Part shown: in pieces, positions 55,877 through 64,000 of the stretch
Layout: each line of letters starts with the position of its first letter
Position numbering within the stretch: position 1 is the stretch's first letter
Source of the DNA: Paenibacillus sp. JQZ6Y-1
GTDB taxonomy: Bacteria; Bacillota; Bacilli; Paenibacillales; Paenibacillaceae
DNA: 64,000 nucleotides
NCBI RefSeq assembly: GCF_040719145.1
Contig: NZ_JBFDUZ010000001.1
Location: 1,612,001 to 1,676,000, forward strand
Reading direction: 5' to 3'
The notes under the pieces: generated by a model
The model's database searches: none
Told to the model about the DNA's origin: nothing
Seen by the model: only the letters and a program-made list of their open reading frames with translations
Translations under genes and position numbers: made by a program

Positions 55877-56231
55877 CATCCTCCATATTCAGCTACTTCT
55901 TCGAGCCGCTTCAACTCCTACTCCATCGCATACAGTCGCATTCACAATTCAGACTCCTATTTGGCATGCTTTTGACATGATTAGAGTTCATCTTGGCAGA
56001 ATTCAAGTTCATCTTATTCGACTTGGATTATGATGTATGGTGATGAGAATATGGAATGCTACTGCTCATAATTATCACCATAAAATGCACTGCTACCCTT
56101 CATGTTATGTTATAATTTTGAGTTAATACATCCTAAACGATACATTATTCATTGCAATCGGGTGAATCCGATTTGGATAGAGGCTGTAAACGGTGAAACG
56201 ATACACTAAAAAATGCAAGGGAGCATGATGT
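55877..56231. other. Gene-free region
   Basis: I see no gene or strong signal in these 355 bp apart from an SD (AAGGGAG) before ATG 56232 and AT-rich stretches near 56110-56150 that could hold its promoter. Confidence 0.4.
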
Positions 56232-57335
56232 ATGTTTATGATTTTGCTGTTGAGCTGCATCATCATCGGCTTGATTGCACTTGGTAAAAAATTGCCTGCG
56301 GCACCGACAGCAGCAGGAAGTATGGTCATGGCACTTGGTATTTTTGTGCATGGCGTTTGGCAGCATATATCTGGTCAGCCACTCACCAGTCTGTCCGCAC
56401 GTTTGCTGATCATTGGCATTGTACTGGTCTGGTTTTATGTACTGGCGAGCTATTTAACCTCGATTCGTCGCTCTACCTTTTATGAAGATCATGTGGCTCA
56501 TCCGGTAGAACGCTTTGCGATTGGTACATGGGTGGCAGGCACGTCGGCGCTGCTCATTAATCTGTATACCGGATTTAATGCAGATTGGCTAAATGAAACC
56601 GTTCATATTATGGCGACGCTGAATCTGGGATTATGGCTCTTTTATATGGGCATTGTGGTTCAAGGGTGGTACAAGCTGGTAACGAATGCGCAGGCGCAAC
56701 GAACTGATAGTGTTGTATTGCTGCCAGCCGTCGCTACGCAATCTATCGTGCTGATGTGTCATCAGGTATTTCAATTGCCTGTTGGCGTGTGGCTGAGCCG
56801 TAGCTTTATTATACTGGGCTTGCTCTGTTATGGAATTGGTCTTGTATTAATGGTGTGGCGCTATCGCCCAATGGGAGAGCGTAGTATACAGGATTGGAAA
56901 ATCACCTACTGCATCACATACGGTAGTCTTGCGATTACTGGTGTCGCCATCAGCTTGACTGGCGCATGGAGCAGTGGGGTGAGTTACGGATTCTGGTGGG
57001 CAAGTCTGATCGTTCTCGTTATCGTCGAAAGTATAGAAGCTGTGCGAGCGATTCAGCGCATACGTGCATATGGATGGCGTACGGGTGTAGGACGGTATCA
57101 TACGGCGCAATGGACACGTTTGTTCACACTCGGCATGTTCTATTTTCTGACGATGCAGACATCACAGGTGGCGGCTGGGCATCTATTAACGCAGGGTCTG
57201 CATACGATTATTTTGTCTGCGGGCACATGGGTCATTGGTATTTTATTACTGACAGAGCTGATCGTCTGGTTTCAAAAATCGTTTATGTATCATCCTCCTG
57301 TACCAGCTTCGACTGCCGAGCATACCCAAAGTTAA
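56232..57335 (+). CDS. Multi-pass membrane protein of unknown function
   Basis: The 367-residue product has about ten hydrophobic segments and little else. The stretch HPVERFAIGTWVAGTSALLINLY near residues 90-112 recalls the first conserved region of TehA/SLAC1-type (tellurite/dicarboxylate) transporters, and the layout of ten helices agrees, but I see no firm motif. AAGGGAG eight bases before ATG 56232 supports the start. It is monocistronic with a terminator at 57451. Confidence 0.65.
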   Translation: MFMILLLSCIIIGLIALGKKLPAAPTAAGSMVMALGIFVHGVWQHISGQPLTSLSARLLIIGIVLVWFYVLASYLTSIRRSTFYEDHVAHPVERFAIGTWVAGTSALLINLYTGFNADWLNETVHIMATLNLGLWLFYMGIVVQGWYKLVTNAQAQRTDSVVLLPAVATQSIVLMCHQVFQLPVGVWLSRSFIILGLLCYGIGLVLMVWRYRPMGERSIQDWKITYCITYGSLAITGVAISLTGAWSSGVSYGFWWASLIVLVIVESIEAVRAIQRIRAYGWRTGVGRYHTAQWTRLFTLGMFYFLTMQTSQVAAGHLLTQGLHTIILSAGTWVIGILLLTELIVWFQKSFMYHPPVPASTAEHTQS

Positions 57336-57450
57336 GCAGAGTGCAGAGGAAAAAGCAGTATAGCCAGCAAACGAAATATGACAGTAGCATGTAGATGCCA
57401 CGTAGACAGCAATGGCATATACCAATATGAATAACTGAATCGAATAGCTC

Positions 57451-57538
57451 AAGCCGAATCCTATATCAAAAACGGAAATCTGTATCGATCACAGCGATCC
57501 GTAATATGATATGGCATTCGGCTTTTTGCTGTACATAG
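57451..57538 (+). terminator. Terminator after the 56232 membrane protein
   Basis: AAGCCGAAT / ATTCGGCTT arms, extended by TATATC / GATAT with small bulges, enclosing a second imperfect hairpin and followed by TTTG. Confidence 0.65.
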
Positions 57539-57590
57539 CTGTAACAACTCATATATGATGCAGATTTGCCAAGGAGCGGTTATTTTACTA

Positions 57591-58136
57591 TTACTTGGAT
57601 GGCAGTGAAGCTATACGCATGTGGAAGGCATCAAGACGCGAAGGCACCGCTGGTAATGTACAATCATCGACTTCATCTACATGCAGTGCATGTGATTCAG
57701 GGGACGTGTATGGATGCTCGATACTGCCAGCAAGAATTTTGGAATCAATAAAATCCAGAATGCTCAATAAGGAATCTACTTGCTGCTGGATTTGCTCGCG
57801 ATGATGAAGCAAATGATCATATAGCTCCGGTGTACTGTGTAAGTTGCCATTGCTGCTTCCTAGGTGAATATACGGCTTCATTTCCTCCAGCGACATGCCC
57901 GTTTTTTTGAGACATTGGATCATTTTCATCTGGCGGATGCGATTACGATCGTAGATGCGGTGCCCGTTTGCTTTGCGAGTGGCAGCAGGTAGGATTCCTG
58001 TTTTTTCATAAAAGCGGATCGTATCCTCTGTCAATCCCGTCTGCCGAGCTGCTTCACCGATAGATACGGCGTCATTGGAAGGTGAATGATTGGAAGACTC
58101 GTTTGTATGTTGCGAGTCGGAAAGCTGGATCGTCAT
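57591..58136 (-). CDS. MerR family transcriptional regulator
   Basis: The 181-residue product has a short polar N-terminal tail, then a MerR helix-turn-helix and wing (VSIGEAARQTGLTEDTIRFYEKTGILPAATRKANGHRIYDRNRIRQMKMIQCLKKTGMSLEEMKPYIHL) and a coiled-coil helix with a C-terminal effector part that has two Cys-free loops plus a single Cys near residue 160. It belongs to the aldehyde/stress-type (AdhR/NmlR-like) MerR group by its sequence and operator type. AAGGAG eight bases before ATG 58136 decides the start. It is divergent from an SDR gene, and its own promoter has the hallmark 19-bp spacer (58341-58371). Confidence 0.87.
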   Translation of the reverse strand: MTIQLSDSQHTNESSNHSPSNDAVSIGEAARQTGLTEDTIRFYEKTGILPAATRKANGHRIYDRNRIRQMKMIQCLKKTGMSLEEMKPYIHLGSSNGNLHSTPELYDHLLHHREQIQQQVDSLLSILDFIDSKILAGSIEHPYTSPESHALHVDEVDDCTLPAVPSRLDAFHMRIASLPSK

Positions 58137-58340
58137 TATCATCACTCCTTGTGCTGTAGAATAGTGGTGCTTTGTATACTATTCATAGAGCGTCGTTGAA
58201 TATGAATGGTATGGCTCTACCTATATAGAATACGTAGCTGTATCCAATCTTAGGTAAGATACATTGAATCAAACATTGAATCAAAATGAGCGTTAGAAAC
58301 AGATCAACAAATATAAAGTATATGGTACACCTATATCTGT

Positions 58341-58371
58341 ATTGTAGAACTTGGAGTTAACTCCAAGTCAA
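58341..58371 (-). promoter_or_regulatory. MerR-type promoter of the merR gene, 19-bp spacer with perfect palindrome
   Basis: On the minus strand TTGACT (58366-58371) and TACAAT (58341-58346) are 19 bp apart. The spacer is almost filled by the perfect 20-bp palindrome ACTTGGAGTTAACTCCAAGT (58349-58368). This is the standard design of MerR-controlled promoters, where the regulator untwists the overlong spacer. Confidence 0.8.
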
Positions 58372-58434
58372 CCCCCGAACACGTATCTTCTATAGTTCGT
58401 TTTATCTTTTTCATACCATTATCGTTTTTCTTGC

Positions 58435-58465
58435 TTGACCTGGTGTCGACTTCAGGTTGTACGCT
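58435..58465 (+). promoter_or_regulatory. MerR-type promoter of the SDR gene, 19-bp spacer
   Basis: TTGACC (58435-58440) and TACGCT (58460-58465) are 19 bp apart, with the imperfect palindrome ACCTGGTGTCGACTTCAGGT (8 of 10 pairs) centred between them. It faces the SDR gene that begins at 58527, so the same MerR protein probably activates both strands. The -10 is weak, as expected for an activator-dependent promoter. Confidence 0.65.
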
Positions 58466-58526
58466 GAATTTCTATCATGATGAGTGATCTACTTGATAAG
58501 CGCACCATTTAGAGGAGGAAGATGTT

Positions 58527-59441
58527 ATGAACATTGATGTACCAACGACTGCCATGAACAATAGGAACAATCATAGCCTCACACCATCGGTTGCACTCGT
58601 CAGTGGCGCTAACAGCGGCATTGGTTTGGAGCTAACACGCTTGTTATTGAGCAAGGGCTACGAGGTAATTGCTTTGAATCGCTCTGACTTTGAGTCTACG
58701 AATGACAATCAGTCTATTCATCAAGCGTTCCAGCAGGGCAGACTGCGGATGTATCGTGCTGATTTGACGGATTTTCAGCAGCTGCGAGCTGCGTTGGAAC
58801 AGATCAAGCAACAGGAACAGCGTATTGATATTCTATTTAACAACGCAGGCAATAGTCTGTCCCAATTGAAGCTGTCGCCGCAAGGAAGAGAATTGCATTT
58901 TGAATTGATGACGGTTGTACCCTATATTATCACGATGGAATTGCTGCCCTTACTGGCAGCAGAGCAGGGAGGAACGGTCATTCAGACTTCATCTGCCGCT
59001 TTTGATTATTTAAAATCATTTGAAGTGGATAAGCTGGATCATCCGTCTACCTTCCGCAAGCTTATCGGTCCGTATGCGTCTTCCAAGCTGGCATTGACCC
59101 TATGGGCACAAGCGGCAGCGCCTTCCTTACTACAGCAAAATATCAGAATCCGCAGTGTGGACCCTGGTGGCAACAATACATTACGTAAAAACAAACCGAG
59201 CGGATTGCCATTGCCGGTACGCATTCTAATGCAGTGGTTTATGGCACACCCATCCACAGGAGCAGGCAGATTGTATAACGGAGCAGTCGGCGACTATCGA
59301 GAACAAACGGGCATTTTACTGAAAAAAGACAAACCGGCAGAACCTCGCTTCGCCGAACAAGCGGAGGCAGTATGGAAGAAAGTTGATCATATTTATCGTG
59401 AGGAATACTTGGCAATGCCACAACCCACTCCTATACTTTGA
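58527..59441 (+). CDS. Short-chain dehydrogenase/reductase under MerR control
   Basis: The 304-residue product is an SDR: VALVSGANSGIGLELTRLLLSKG near residues 22-44, IDILFNNAGNSL, TSSAAFDYLKS (catalytic Ser), and YASSKLALTLWAQ (catalytic Tyr/Lys). NADP(H) use is likely. Its divergent MerR gene and the 19-bp spacer promoter suggest it is induced by a small molecule, perhaps an aldehyde or electrophile that it reduces. GAGGAGG precedes ATG 58527. A perfect GAGCAT tandem repeat begins right after the stop codon. Confidence 0.88.
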   Translation: MNIDVPTTAMNNRNNHSLTPSVALVSGANSGIGLELTRLLLSKGYEVIALNRSDFESTNDNQSIHQAFQQGRLRMYRADLTDFQQLRAALEQIKQQEQRIDILFNNAGNSLSQLKLSPQGRELHFELMTVVPYIITMELLPLLAAEQGGTVIQTSSAAFDYLKSFEVDKLDHPSTFRKLIGPYASSKLALTLWAQAAAPSLLQQNIRIRSVDPGGNNTLRKNKPSGLPLPVRILMQWFMAHPSTGAGRLYNGAVGDYREQTGILLKKDKPAEPRFAEQAEAVWKKVDHIYREEYLAMPQPTPIL

Positions 59442-59547
59442 GAGCATGAGCATGAGCATGAGCATGAGCATGAGCATGAGCATGAGCATGAGCATGAGCA
59501 TGAGCATGAGCATGAGCATGAGCATGAGCATGAGCATGAGCATGAGC
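59442..59547. repeat. GAGCAT hexanucleotide tandem repeat, 17.7 perfect units
   Basis: Seventeen perfect GAGCAT units plus GAGC start at the base after the SDR stop codon (TGA ends at 59441). Reading frames on either strand give Met-Ser or Met-Leu repeats, which I do not take as genes. The array lies in the 3' untranslated region between the SDR gene and its terminator. Confidence 0.97.
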
Positions 59548-59550
59548 GAG

Positions 59551-59595
59551 AACAGGCGACAGTGCCGGATGGACCGGTGCTGTCGCCTGTTTCGG
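59551..59595. terminator. Hairpin between the SDR and glucosidase genes
   Basis: AACAGGCGACAG / CTGTCGCCTGTT stem of 12 bp with an inner CCGG / CCGG pairing. The T-tract is short. It lies between two converging genes. Confidence 0.65.
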
Positions 59596-59733
59596 ATGGT
59601 TGATGATTTATTTGGAGCCGAACGTTCCGTCATCCCCAATCGGGAGCGTCCAGCATCAAACCTTGGAACGGGTATTATCTAATATGCAATGTAGTACTAA
59701 ATGTTGTTGATTGTATAATAGTTATTGCCAATT

Positions 59734-61209
<1,476 letters not shown>

Positions 61210-61240
61210 CTACGTATGATCGGGATGAACTGCTGAAACG

Positions 61241-61305
61241 AAAAAAAACCTAAACCGGAACAAAAGCAGCATTTTCATGCCGGTTTCGTTGCCAATTTAG
61301 GTTTT
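61241..61305 (-). terminator. Conditional terminator in the glucosidase leader
   Basis: On the minus strand AAACCTAAA pairs with TTTAGGTTT and CCGG with CCGG, followed by TTTTTTT. The 5' arm overlaps the RAT element at 61295-61328, so formation of one excludes the other. Confidence 0.85.
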
Positions 61306-61328
61306 GCCTGCATCACCAGTAACAATCC
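61295..61328 (-). promoter_or_regulatory. RAT antiterminator (LicT/BglG-type RNA target)
   Basis: On the minus strand: GGATTGTTACTGGTGATGCA then GGCAAAACCTAAAT, which matches the ribonucleic antiterminator of bgl/lic operons almost exactly. When bound by a LicT/BglG-family protein it blocks the overlapping terminator and allows glucosidase expression. The cognate antiterminator gene must be elsewhere. Confidence 0.88.
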
Positions 61329-61356
61329 TGTGTTATGTTTTGCCTGTTTCATGTTC

Positions 61357-61385
61357 ATTGTATACGATGATAATAACGTTTTCAA
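61357..61385 (-). promoter_or_regulatory. Glucosidase promoter with overlapping cre-like site
   Basis: On the minus strand TTGAAA (61380-61385), 17 bp, TACAAT (61357-61362). TGAAAACGTTATTA (61371-61384) overlaps the -35 region and resembles a CcpA cre site, so glucose repression is likely. Confidence 0.7.
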
Positions 61386-61553
61386 GTTTTTCGATATGGA
61401 AAAGGTTCGTTCACAAGATTGCCGCCGATCCTGTCGAAAGATGTCTACTGCAAATGATGTAAATAGTGTTATAATAAATACAGTCATCCGGGTAACGTTA
61501 GGTTGAAGCAGTGTATACCGTTACGTTATCTGAGGATAAAGGAGGTGAATCCC

Positions 61554-61898
61554 TTGCAGGACTTTCAAGATTGGTTACCCTATATCATGTCGTTGATGCT
61601 GATTATCGTGCTGACCTGTTCCCTGATTTTCCATCTGTATTATCATGTGACCCGGTTCTGGATGATCGGCAGCCGCGACGAAGATCATCATTTCTTTCCG
61701 CTGATCCTGTCCATTACGAGCCATCCGGCACCACTGCGCTTATCGCGCATGATCCGCCGGAAGGAAGCGCCAGACGATGATAATTCAGACTGTGTTTCCT
61801 TGTTGACCTCATCCATTATGAATGATCAACAAGGAGGAATAACATGGAAGTTTTCAAGGGGTTCACAATCGGTAAAAGAGGCCGTCTATACGGTCTGA
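61554..61898 (+). CDS. Small membrane protein upstream of yidC; MifM-like arrest-peptide candidate
   Basis: The 114-codon frame starts at TTG 61554, five bases after the strong site AAAGGAGGTGA. It has one membrane segment (about residues 10-31), a His/Phe-rich part, an Arg-rich stretch (LRLSRMIRRK, about 61-70), then an acidic cluster (DDDNSD, 74-79). Directly after these codons begins the left arm (61797-61806) of a hairpin that covers the yidC ribosome site. The frame runs through the hairpin and overlaps yidC by 55 bases. In B. subtilis, MifM is a membrane peptide before yidC2 that stalls on an acidic stretch when insertion fails, opens such a hairpin and induces yidC2. The layout is the same; sequence identity is not evident. 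Confidence 0.6.
   Translation: MQDFQDWLPYIMSLMLIIVLTCSLIFHLYYHVTRFWMIGSRDEDHHFFPLILSITSHPAPLRLSRMIRRKEAPDDDNSDCVSLLTSSIMNDQQGGITWKFSRGSQSVKEAVYTV
61797..61835 (+). promoter_or_regulatory. Hairpin hiding the yidC ribosome binding site
   Basis: TCCTTGTTGA (61797-61806) and TCAACAAGGA (61826-61835) form a perfect 10-bp stem with a 19-nt loop; two U-G pairs can extend it. The right arm contains most of the yidC SD AAGGAGG (61831-61837), six bases before ATG 61844. There is no T-tract, so it acts on translation, not termination. Confidence 0.8.
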
Positions 61899-62890
61899 TA
61901 ATTATGGCATTGATGGTGCTGCTGTTATCGGGATGCAGCAACAATGTAAGCACCATTGACTCGGCGACACCGGGATTTTTTAACCATTACGTCGTCTATC
62001 CGCTGTCCTACAGCATGCAGCATATCGCAGGCTGGTTTGGCGGTAGTTATGGCATGGCGATTATCGTGCTAACCTTAATCGTACGTCTTGTTCTGCTGCC
62101 GTTAATGATGCGTCAAGCCAAGTCGCAGCAGGGCATGAAGAAGATCATGAGCAAAATGCAGCCAGAGCTGGACGCATTGAAGCAGAAGTACGGTGACAAA
62201 AAAGACGCTGCACAGCAGCAAAAGATGCAGCAGGAAATGATGGAGCTGTACAAAAAGCACAACTTTAATCCGCTAAATATCGGCTGTCTGCCGATTCTGA
62301 TTCAATTACCGATTTTGTCGGGCATGTATACAGCGATCCGATTGACACCGGAGCTATCGACGCATTCCTTCCTATGGTTCAAGCTGGGACAGCCAGACTG
62401 GATCATGGCGATTATTGTAGCGGTATTGTATCTGTTCCAAGCGAAGATTTCGCAGAAAACGATGACGCCAGAGCAGCAAAAGCAAATGGCGATGATGGCA
62501 TATATTTCGCCGATTATGATGGCATTTTTCTCCTTTAGCGCACCGGCAGCGATGCCGTTGTACTGGATGGTCAGCGGTACGTTCTTGATTTTACAAACAC
62601 TGCTGTTCCAACGTATGTATCCGGTTGATGCGGCGCCAATCGCTGAAGCAGCAGAGGCAGTGATCGAAGAAGAATTTGGCAAACCGCAATCCAAACAATC
62701 GTCGAAATCATCTTCGATTTCCACTGAACCATCTGCTACGTCAACATCATCGAAACCAGCAGTGCAGCTAGCGAAAAGTGATGCGTCAGCTGCGCGTTCT
62801 GCAACAGCTACATCGTCAACCAACCTTAAACGCAAAAAGAACAAAAAGTCCTCAACTGTTCATAAACCTGCCAACCCAGCAAAATTATAA
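61844..62890 (+). CDS. yidC: Membrane protein insertase YidC/OxaI/SpoIIIJ
   Basis: The 348-residue product has a lipoprotein-type signal (LLLSGC near residue 31) and the YidC core: YGMAIIVLTLIVRLVLLPLMMRQAKSQQGMKKIMSKMQPELDALKQKYGDKKDA with the conserved groove Arg, NPLNIGCLPILIQLPILSGMYTAIR, and five membrane segments. It inserts proteins into the cytoplasmic membrane. The 70-residue Ser/Thr-rich tail ending KRKKNKK is longer than in Bacillus and basic, so it may bind ribosomes. It is not in an rnpA-rpmH setting, so it is probably the second, YqjG-like copy. Its SD is hidden in a hairpin, suggesting regulation by the upstream frame. Confidence 0.9.
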   Translation: MEVFKGFTIGKRGRLYGLIIMALMVLLLSGCSNNVSTIDSATPGFFNHYVVYPLSYSMQHIAGWFGGSYGMAIIVLTLIVRLVLLPLMMRQAKSQQGMKKIMSKMQPELDALKQKYGDKKDAAQQQKMQQEMMELYKKHNFNPLNIGCLPILIQLPILSGMYTAIRLTPELSTHSFLWFKLGQPDWIMAIIVAVLYLFQAKISQKTMTPEQQKQMAMMAYISPIMMAFFSFSAPAAMPLYWMVSGTFLILQTLLFQRMYPVDAAPIAEAAEAVIEEEFGKPQSKQSSKSSSISTEPSATSTSSKPAVQLAKSDASAARSATATSSTNLKRKKNKKSSTVHKPANPAKL

Positions 62891-62962
62891 TTTTGTTGTA
62901 GAAATGCAGTATTATAGCCTGTAGTATCAACACAGCAAACAGTGCTTTGAATTATCCTTTTC

Positions 62963-62996
62963 AAGCCATTTCCTACTCTGAGGAAATGGCTTTTTG
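62963..62996 (+). terminator. Terminator after yidC
   Basis: AAGCCATTTCC / GGAAATGGCTT stem of 11 bp, 8-nt loop, then TTTG. Confidence 0.85.
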
Positions 62997-63155
62997 TTGT
63001 ATTGCAAAAGAATCGAAATAGAGCGCTTACCCAATTCGACAACAGAAATTTGTCTGTTTTGGTATGGAACGGCTATAAAATCTGGTAAGCTATAGGTATG
63101 GAAACAAATACAGATACAGAACCATCCTCAGATGGAGTGGAAGGGAAATGAGGCA

Positions 63156-63788
63156 ATGAAGCTGTTCAAGATCATCATCCAGATTGCGCTGCTGTACGCA
63201 TTCGCCTGGCTGGGCGGTATGATTCAACAGTGGCTGCATCTGTCGATCCCAGGTAGTATTCTTGGATTACTGCTGTTATTTGTGTTGTTATTATGCCGGG
63301 TCGTTCCGGTATCGTGGATTGAGACGGGCAGCAATACGCTGCTTTTTTATTTGCCGCTGTTTTTTGTGCCGGCAACGGTCGGTGTAGTCAACCATCTCGA
63401 TCTGTTTGTCGGTAAAGGTCTGCTTCTGGTCGCTGTGGTGATCATAAGCACCGCGATCACCATCGTCATTGCCGGTCATGTCAGTCAATGGCTGGCGATT
63501 CGTATGGAAAAGAAAGCCGGTGTCCATACAGTCGAAGCATCAGAGACACCGTTAGAACCGGAATGGTCGCTGGATGCTTCTGGTGAACGCGTGATCCATT
63601 TGACGGAGGATGAGCATGCTAGCCATAGCCATGTCGATGAGCAGCAGCATTCATCTAACCGGATCGCAGATCCATCGCCCTCTTTGAATCCGCAACAGAA
63701 GCAGTCAGCAAATGCACCTGCAAGCACATCAGGCAGTAGCGGTAGGTCACCGGGACATGCTGTGTACAGAGAGAAGGGGAATCGCTGA
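63156..63788 (+). CDS. CidA/LrgA family holin-like protein with long C-terminal tail
   Basis: The 210-residue product begins with the CidA/LrgA core of four membrane segments (IQIALLYAFAWLGGMIQQWLHLSIPGSILGLLLLFVLLL; LPLFFVPATVGVVNHLDLF) in residues 1-115. The remaining 90 residues are polar, rich in Ser, His, Glu and Gln, and unusual: normal CidA/LrgA proteins are about 120-150 residues. The tail is likely cytosolic. CidA/LrgA proteins are linked to murein hydrolase control and metabolite export, with a CidB/LrgB partner. The next gene is that partner, starting in the TGATG overlap. Start 63156 is preferred; ATG 63132 would add eight residues. Confidence 0.85.
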   Translation: MKLFKIIIQIALLYAFAWLGGMIQQWLHLSIPGSILGLLLLFVLLLCRVVPVSWIETGSNTLLFYLPLFFVPATVGVVNHLDLFVGKGLLLVAVVIISTAITIVIAGHVSQWLAIRMEKKAGVHTVEASETPLEPEWSLDASGERVIHLTEDEHASHSHVDEQQHSSNRIADPSPSLNPQQKQSANAPASTSGSSGRSPGHAVYREKGNR

Positions 63789-64000
63789 TGAATATTGTAC
63801 TAGCTGTCGTTATTGTTGTACTGACGGTATTCATCTATGCGATGATGGCGATAATTTACAAAAAGTATCGTTTGCCTTTTCTCATGCCAGCCTTGACAGG
63901 AACGGCGGCGATTGTAATTCTGCTGGTGCTATTTCATGTGCCGTATTCGACCTATATGGTTGGCGGGCAATGGATTAACCAGCTGCTTGGACCGGGTGTG
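63788..64000 (+). CDS. CidB/LrgB family protein, partial (runs off the window)
   Basis: Seventy-one codons are visible, with no stop before the window end. The start ATG 63788 overlaps the CidA-like stop by one base (TGATG). The sequence MNIVLAVVIVVLTVFIYAMMAIIYKKYRLPFLMPALTGTAAIVILLVLFHVPYSTYMVGGQWINQLLGPG is cut into membrane segments and ends at the conserved LGPGV of LrgB/CidB. Together the two genes form a CidAB/LrgAB-type operon. Confidence 0.85.
   Translation, partial: MNIVLAVVIVVLTVFIYAMMAIIYKKYRLPFLMPALTGTAAIVILLVLFHVPYSTYMVGGQWINQLLGPGV

Noticed and set aside
55762-55980. A 72-codon frame after rbsB
   Set aside because: It overlaps the rbsB end and the rbs terminator, and has no ribosome site.
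59316-59682. Open frames encoding Met-Leu or Met-Ser repeats on both strands
   Set aside because: They arise from the GAGCAT tandem repeat and have no ribosome site; the repeat is non-coding 3' sequence of the SDR gene.

Overview
The window looks like a chromosomal segment of a Paenibacillus-type Firmicute (inference). Grounds: strong AGGAGG-type ribosome sites with frequent GTG/TTG starts, sigma-A promoters, U-tract terminators, and Bacillus-lineage genes and circuits (ohrR, rbsRKDACB, a LicT-type antiterminator target, PdxK, an LmrA/YxaF-type regulator and box, CidA/LrgA). I see no rRNA, tRNA, CRISPR array, phage or transposase gene. The only multicopy mobile-like sequence is a three-copy palindromic intergenic repeat.

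Layout. 1-4.4 kb: a small membrane protein, an unknown protein, a mismatch uracil glycosylase, and a TetR regulator with its efflux pump. 4.7-9.5 kb: flavin reductase, HemD-like protein, SDR, repeat copy 1, PdxK and a lipoprotein. 9.7-17.4 kb: an HPr-like protein lacking the catalytic His, an AraC-controlled sugar ABC importer, and a two-component system with a membrane partner. 17.7-31.9 kb: a large sulfur block. An iron-type dehydrogenase, an SsuACB-like importer, a GNAT, a glutaredoxin-like protein and a CmoJ-type monooxygenase form one operon. A LysR regulator sits in the middle. Repeat copy 2 precedes the second operon: a TcyJLMN-like importer, a CmoO-type monooxygenase and an SndA-type deacylase. 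The two operons have near-identical ungapped promoter regions and together resemble the Bacillus subtilis ytmI-ytnM S-alkyl-cysteine pathway. 32-45.9 kb: PLP aminotransferase, OhrR, acetyltransferases, a CBM9-like/transglutaminase-like gene pair, a DUF218 protein, a YqkB-like protein, and a pectinesterase divergent from an AraC regulator. 46-55.9 kb: BrnQ, an aldo/keto reductase and the ribose system, whose RbsRKD and RbsACB halves are separated by repeat copy 3. 56-64 kb: a multi-pass membrane protein, a MerR/SDR divergent pair with two MerR-type promoters, a perfect GAGCAT tandem repeat, a phospho-beta-glucosidase behind a RAT antiterminator, a YidC insertase preceded by a small membrane-protein ORF, and a CidA/CidB-like pair cut by the window end.

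The most interesting signal is upstream of yidC. A 114-codon ORF (one membrane segment, an Arg-rich stretch, then an Asp cluster) ends its Asp codons just before a hairpin that hides the yidC ribosome site. This is the architecture of B. subtilis MifM, a membrane-insertion-sensing arrest peptide, but the protein is different and overlaps yidC. Next in interest are the palindromic repeat family with its G-poor flanks, and the sulfur regulon joined by a shared promoter.
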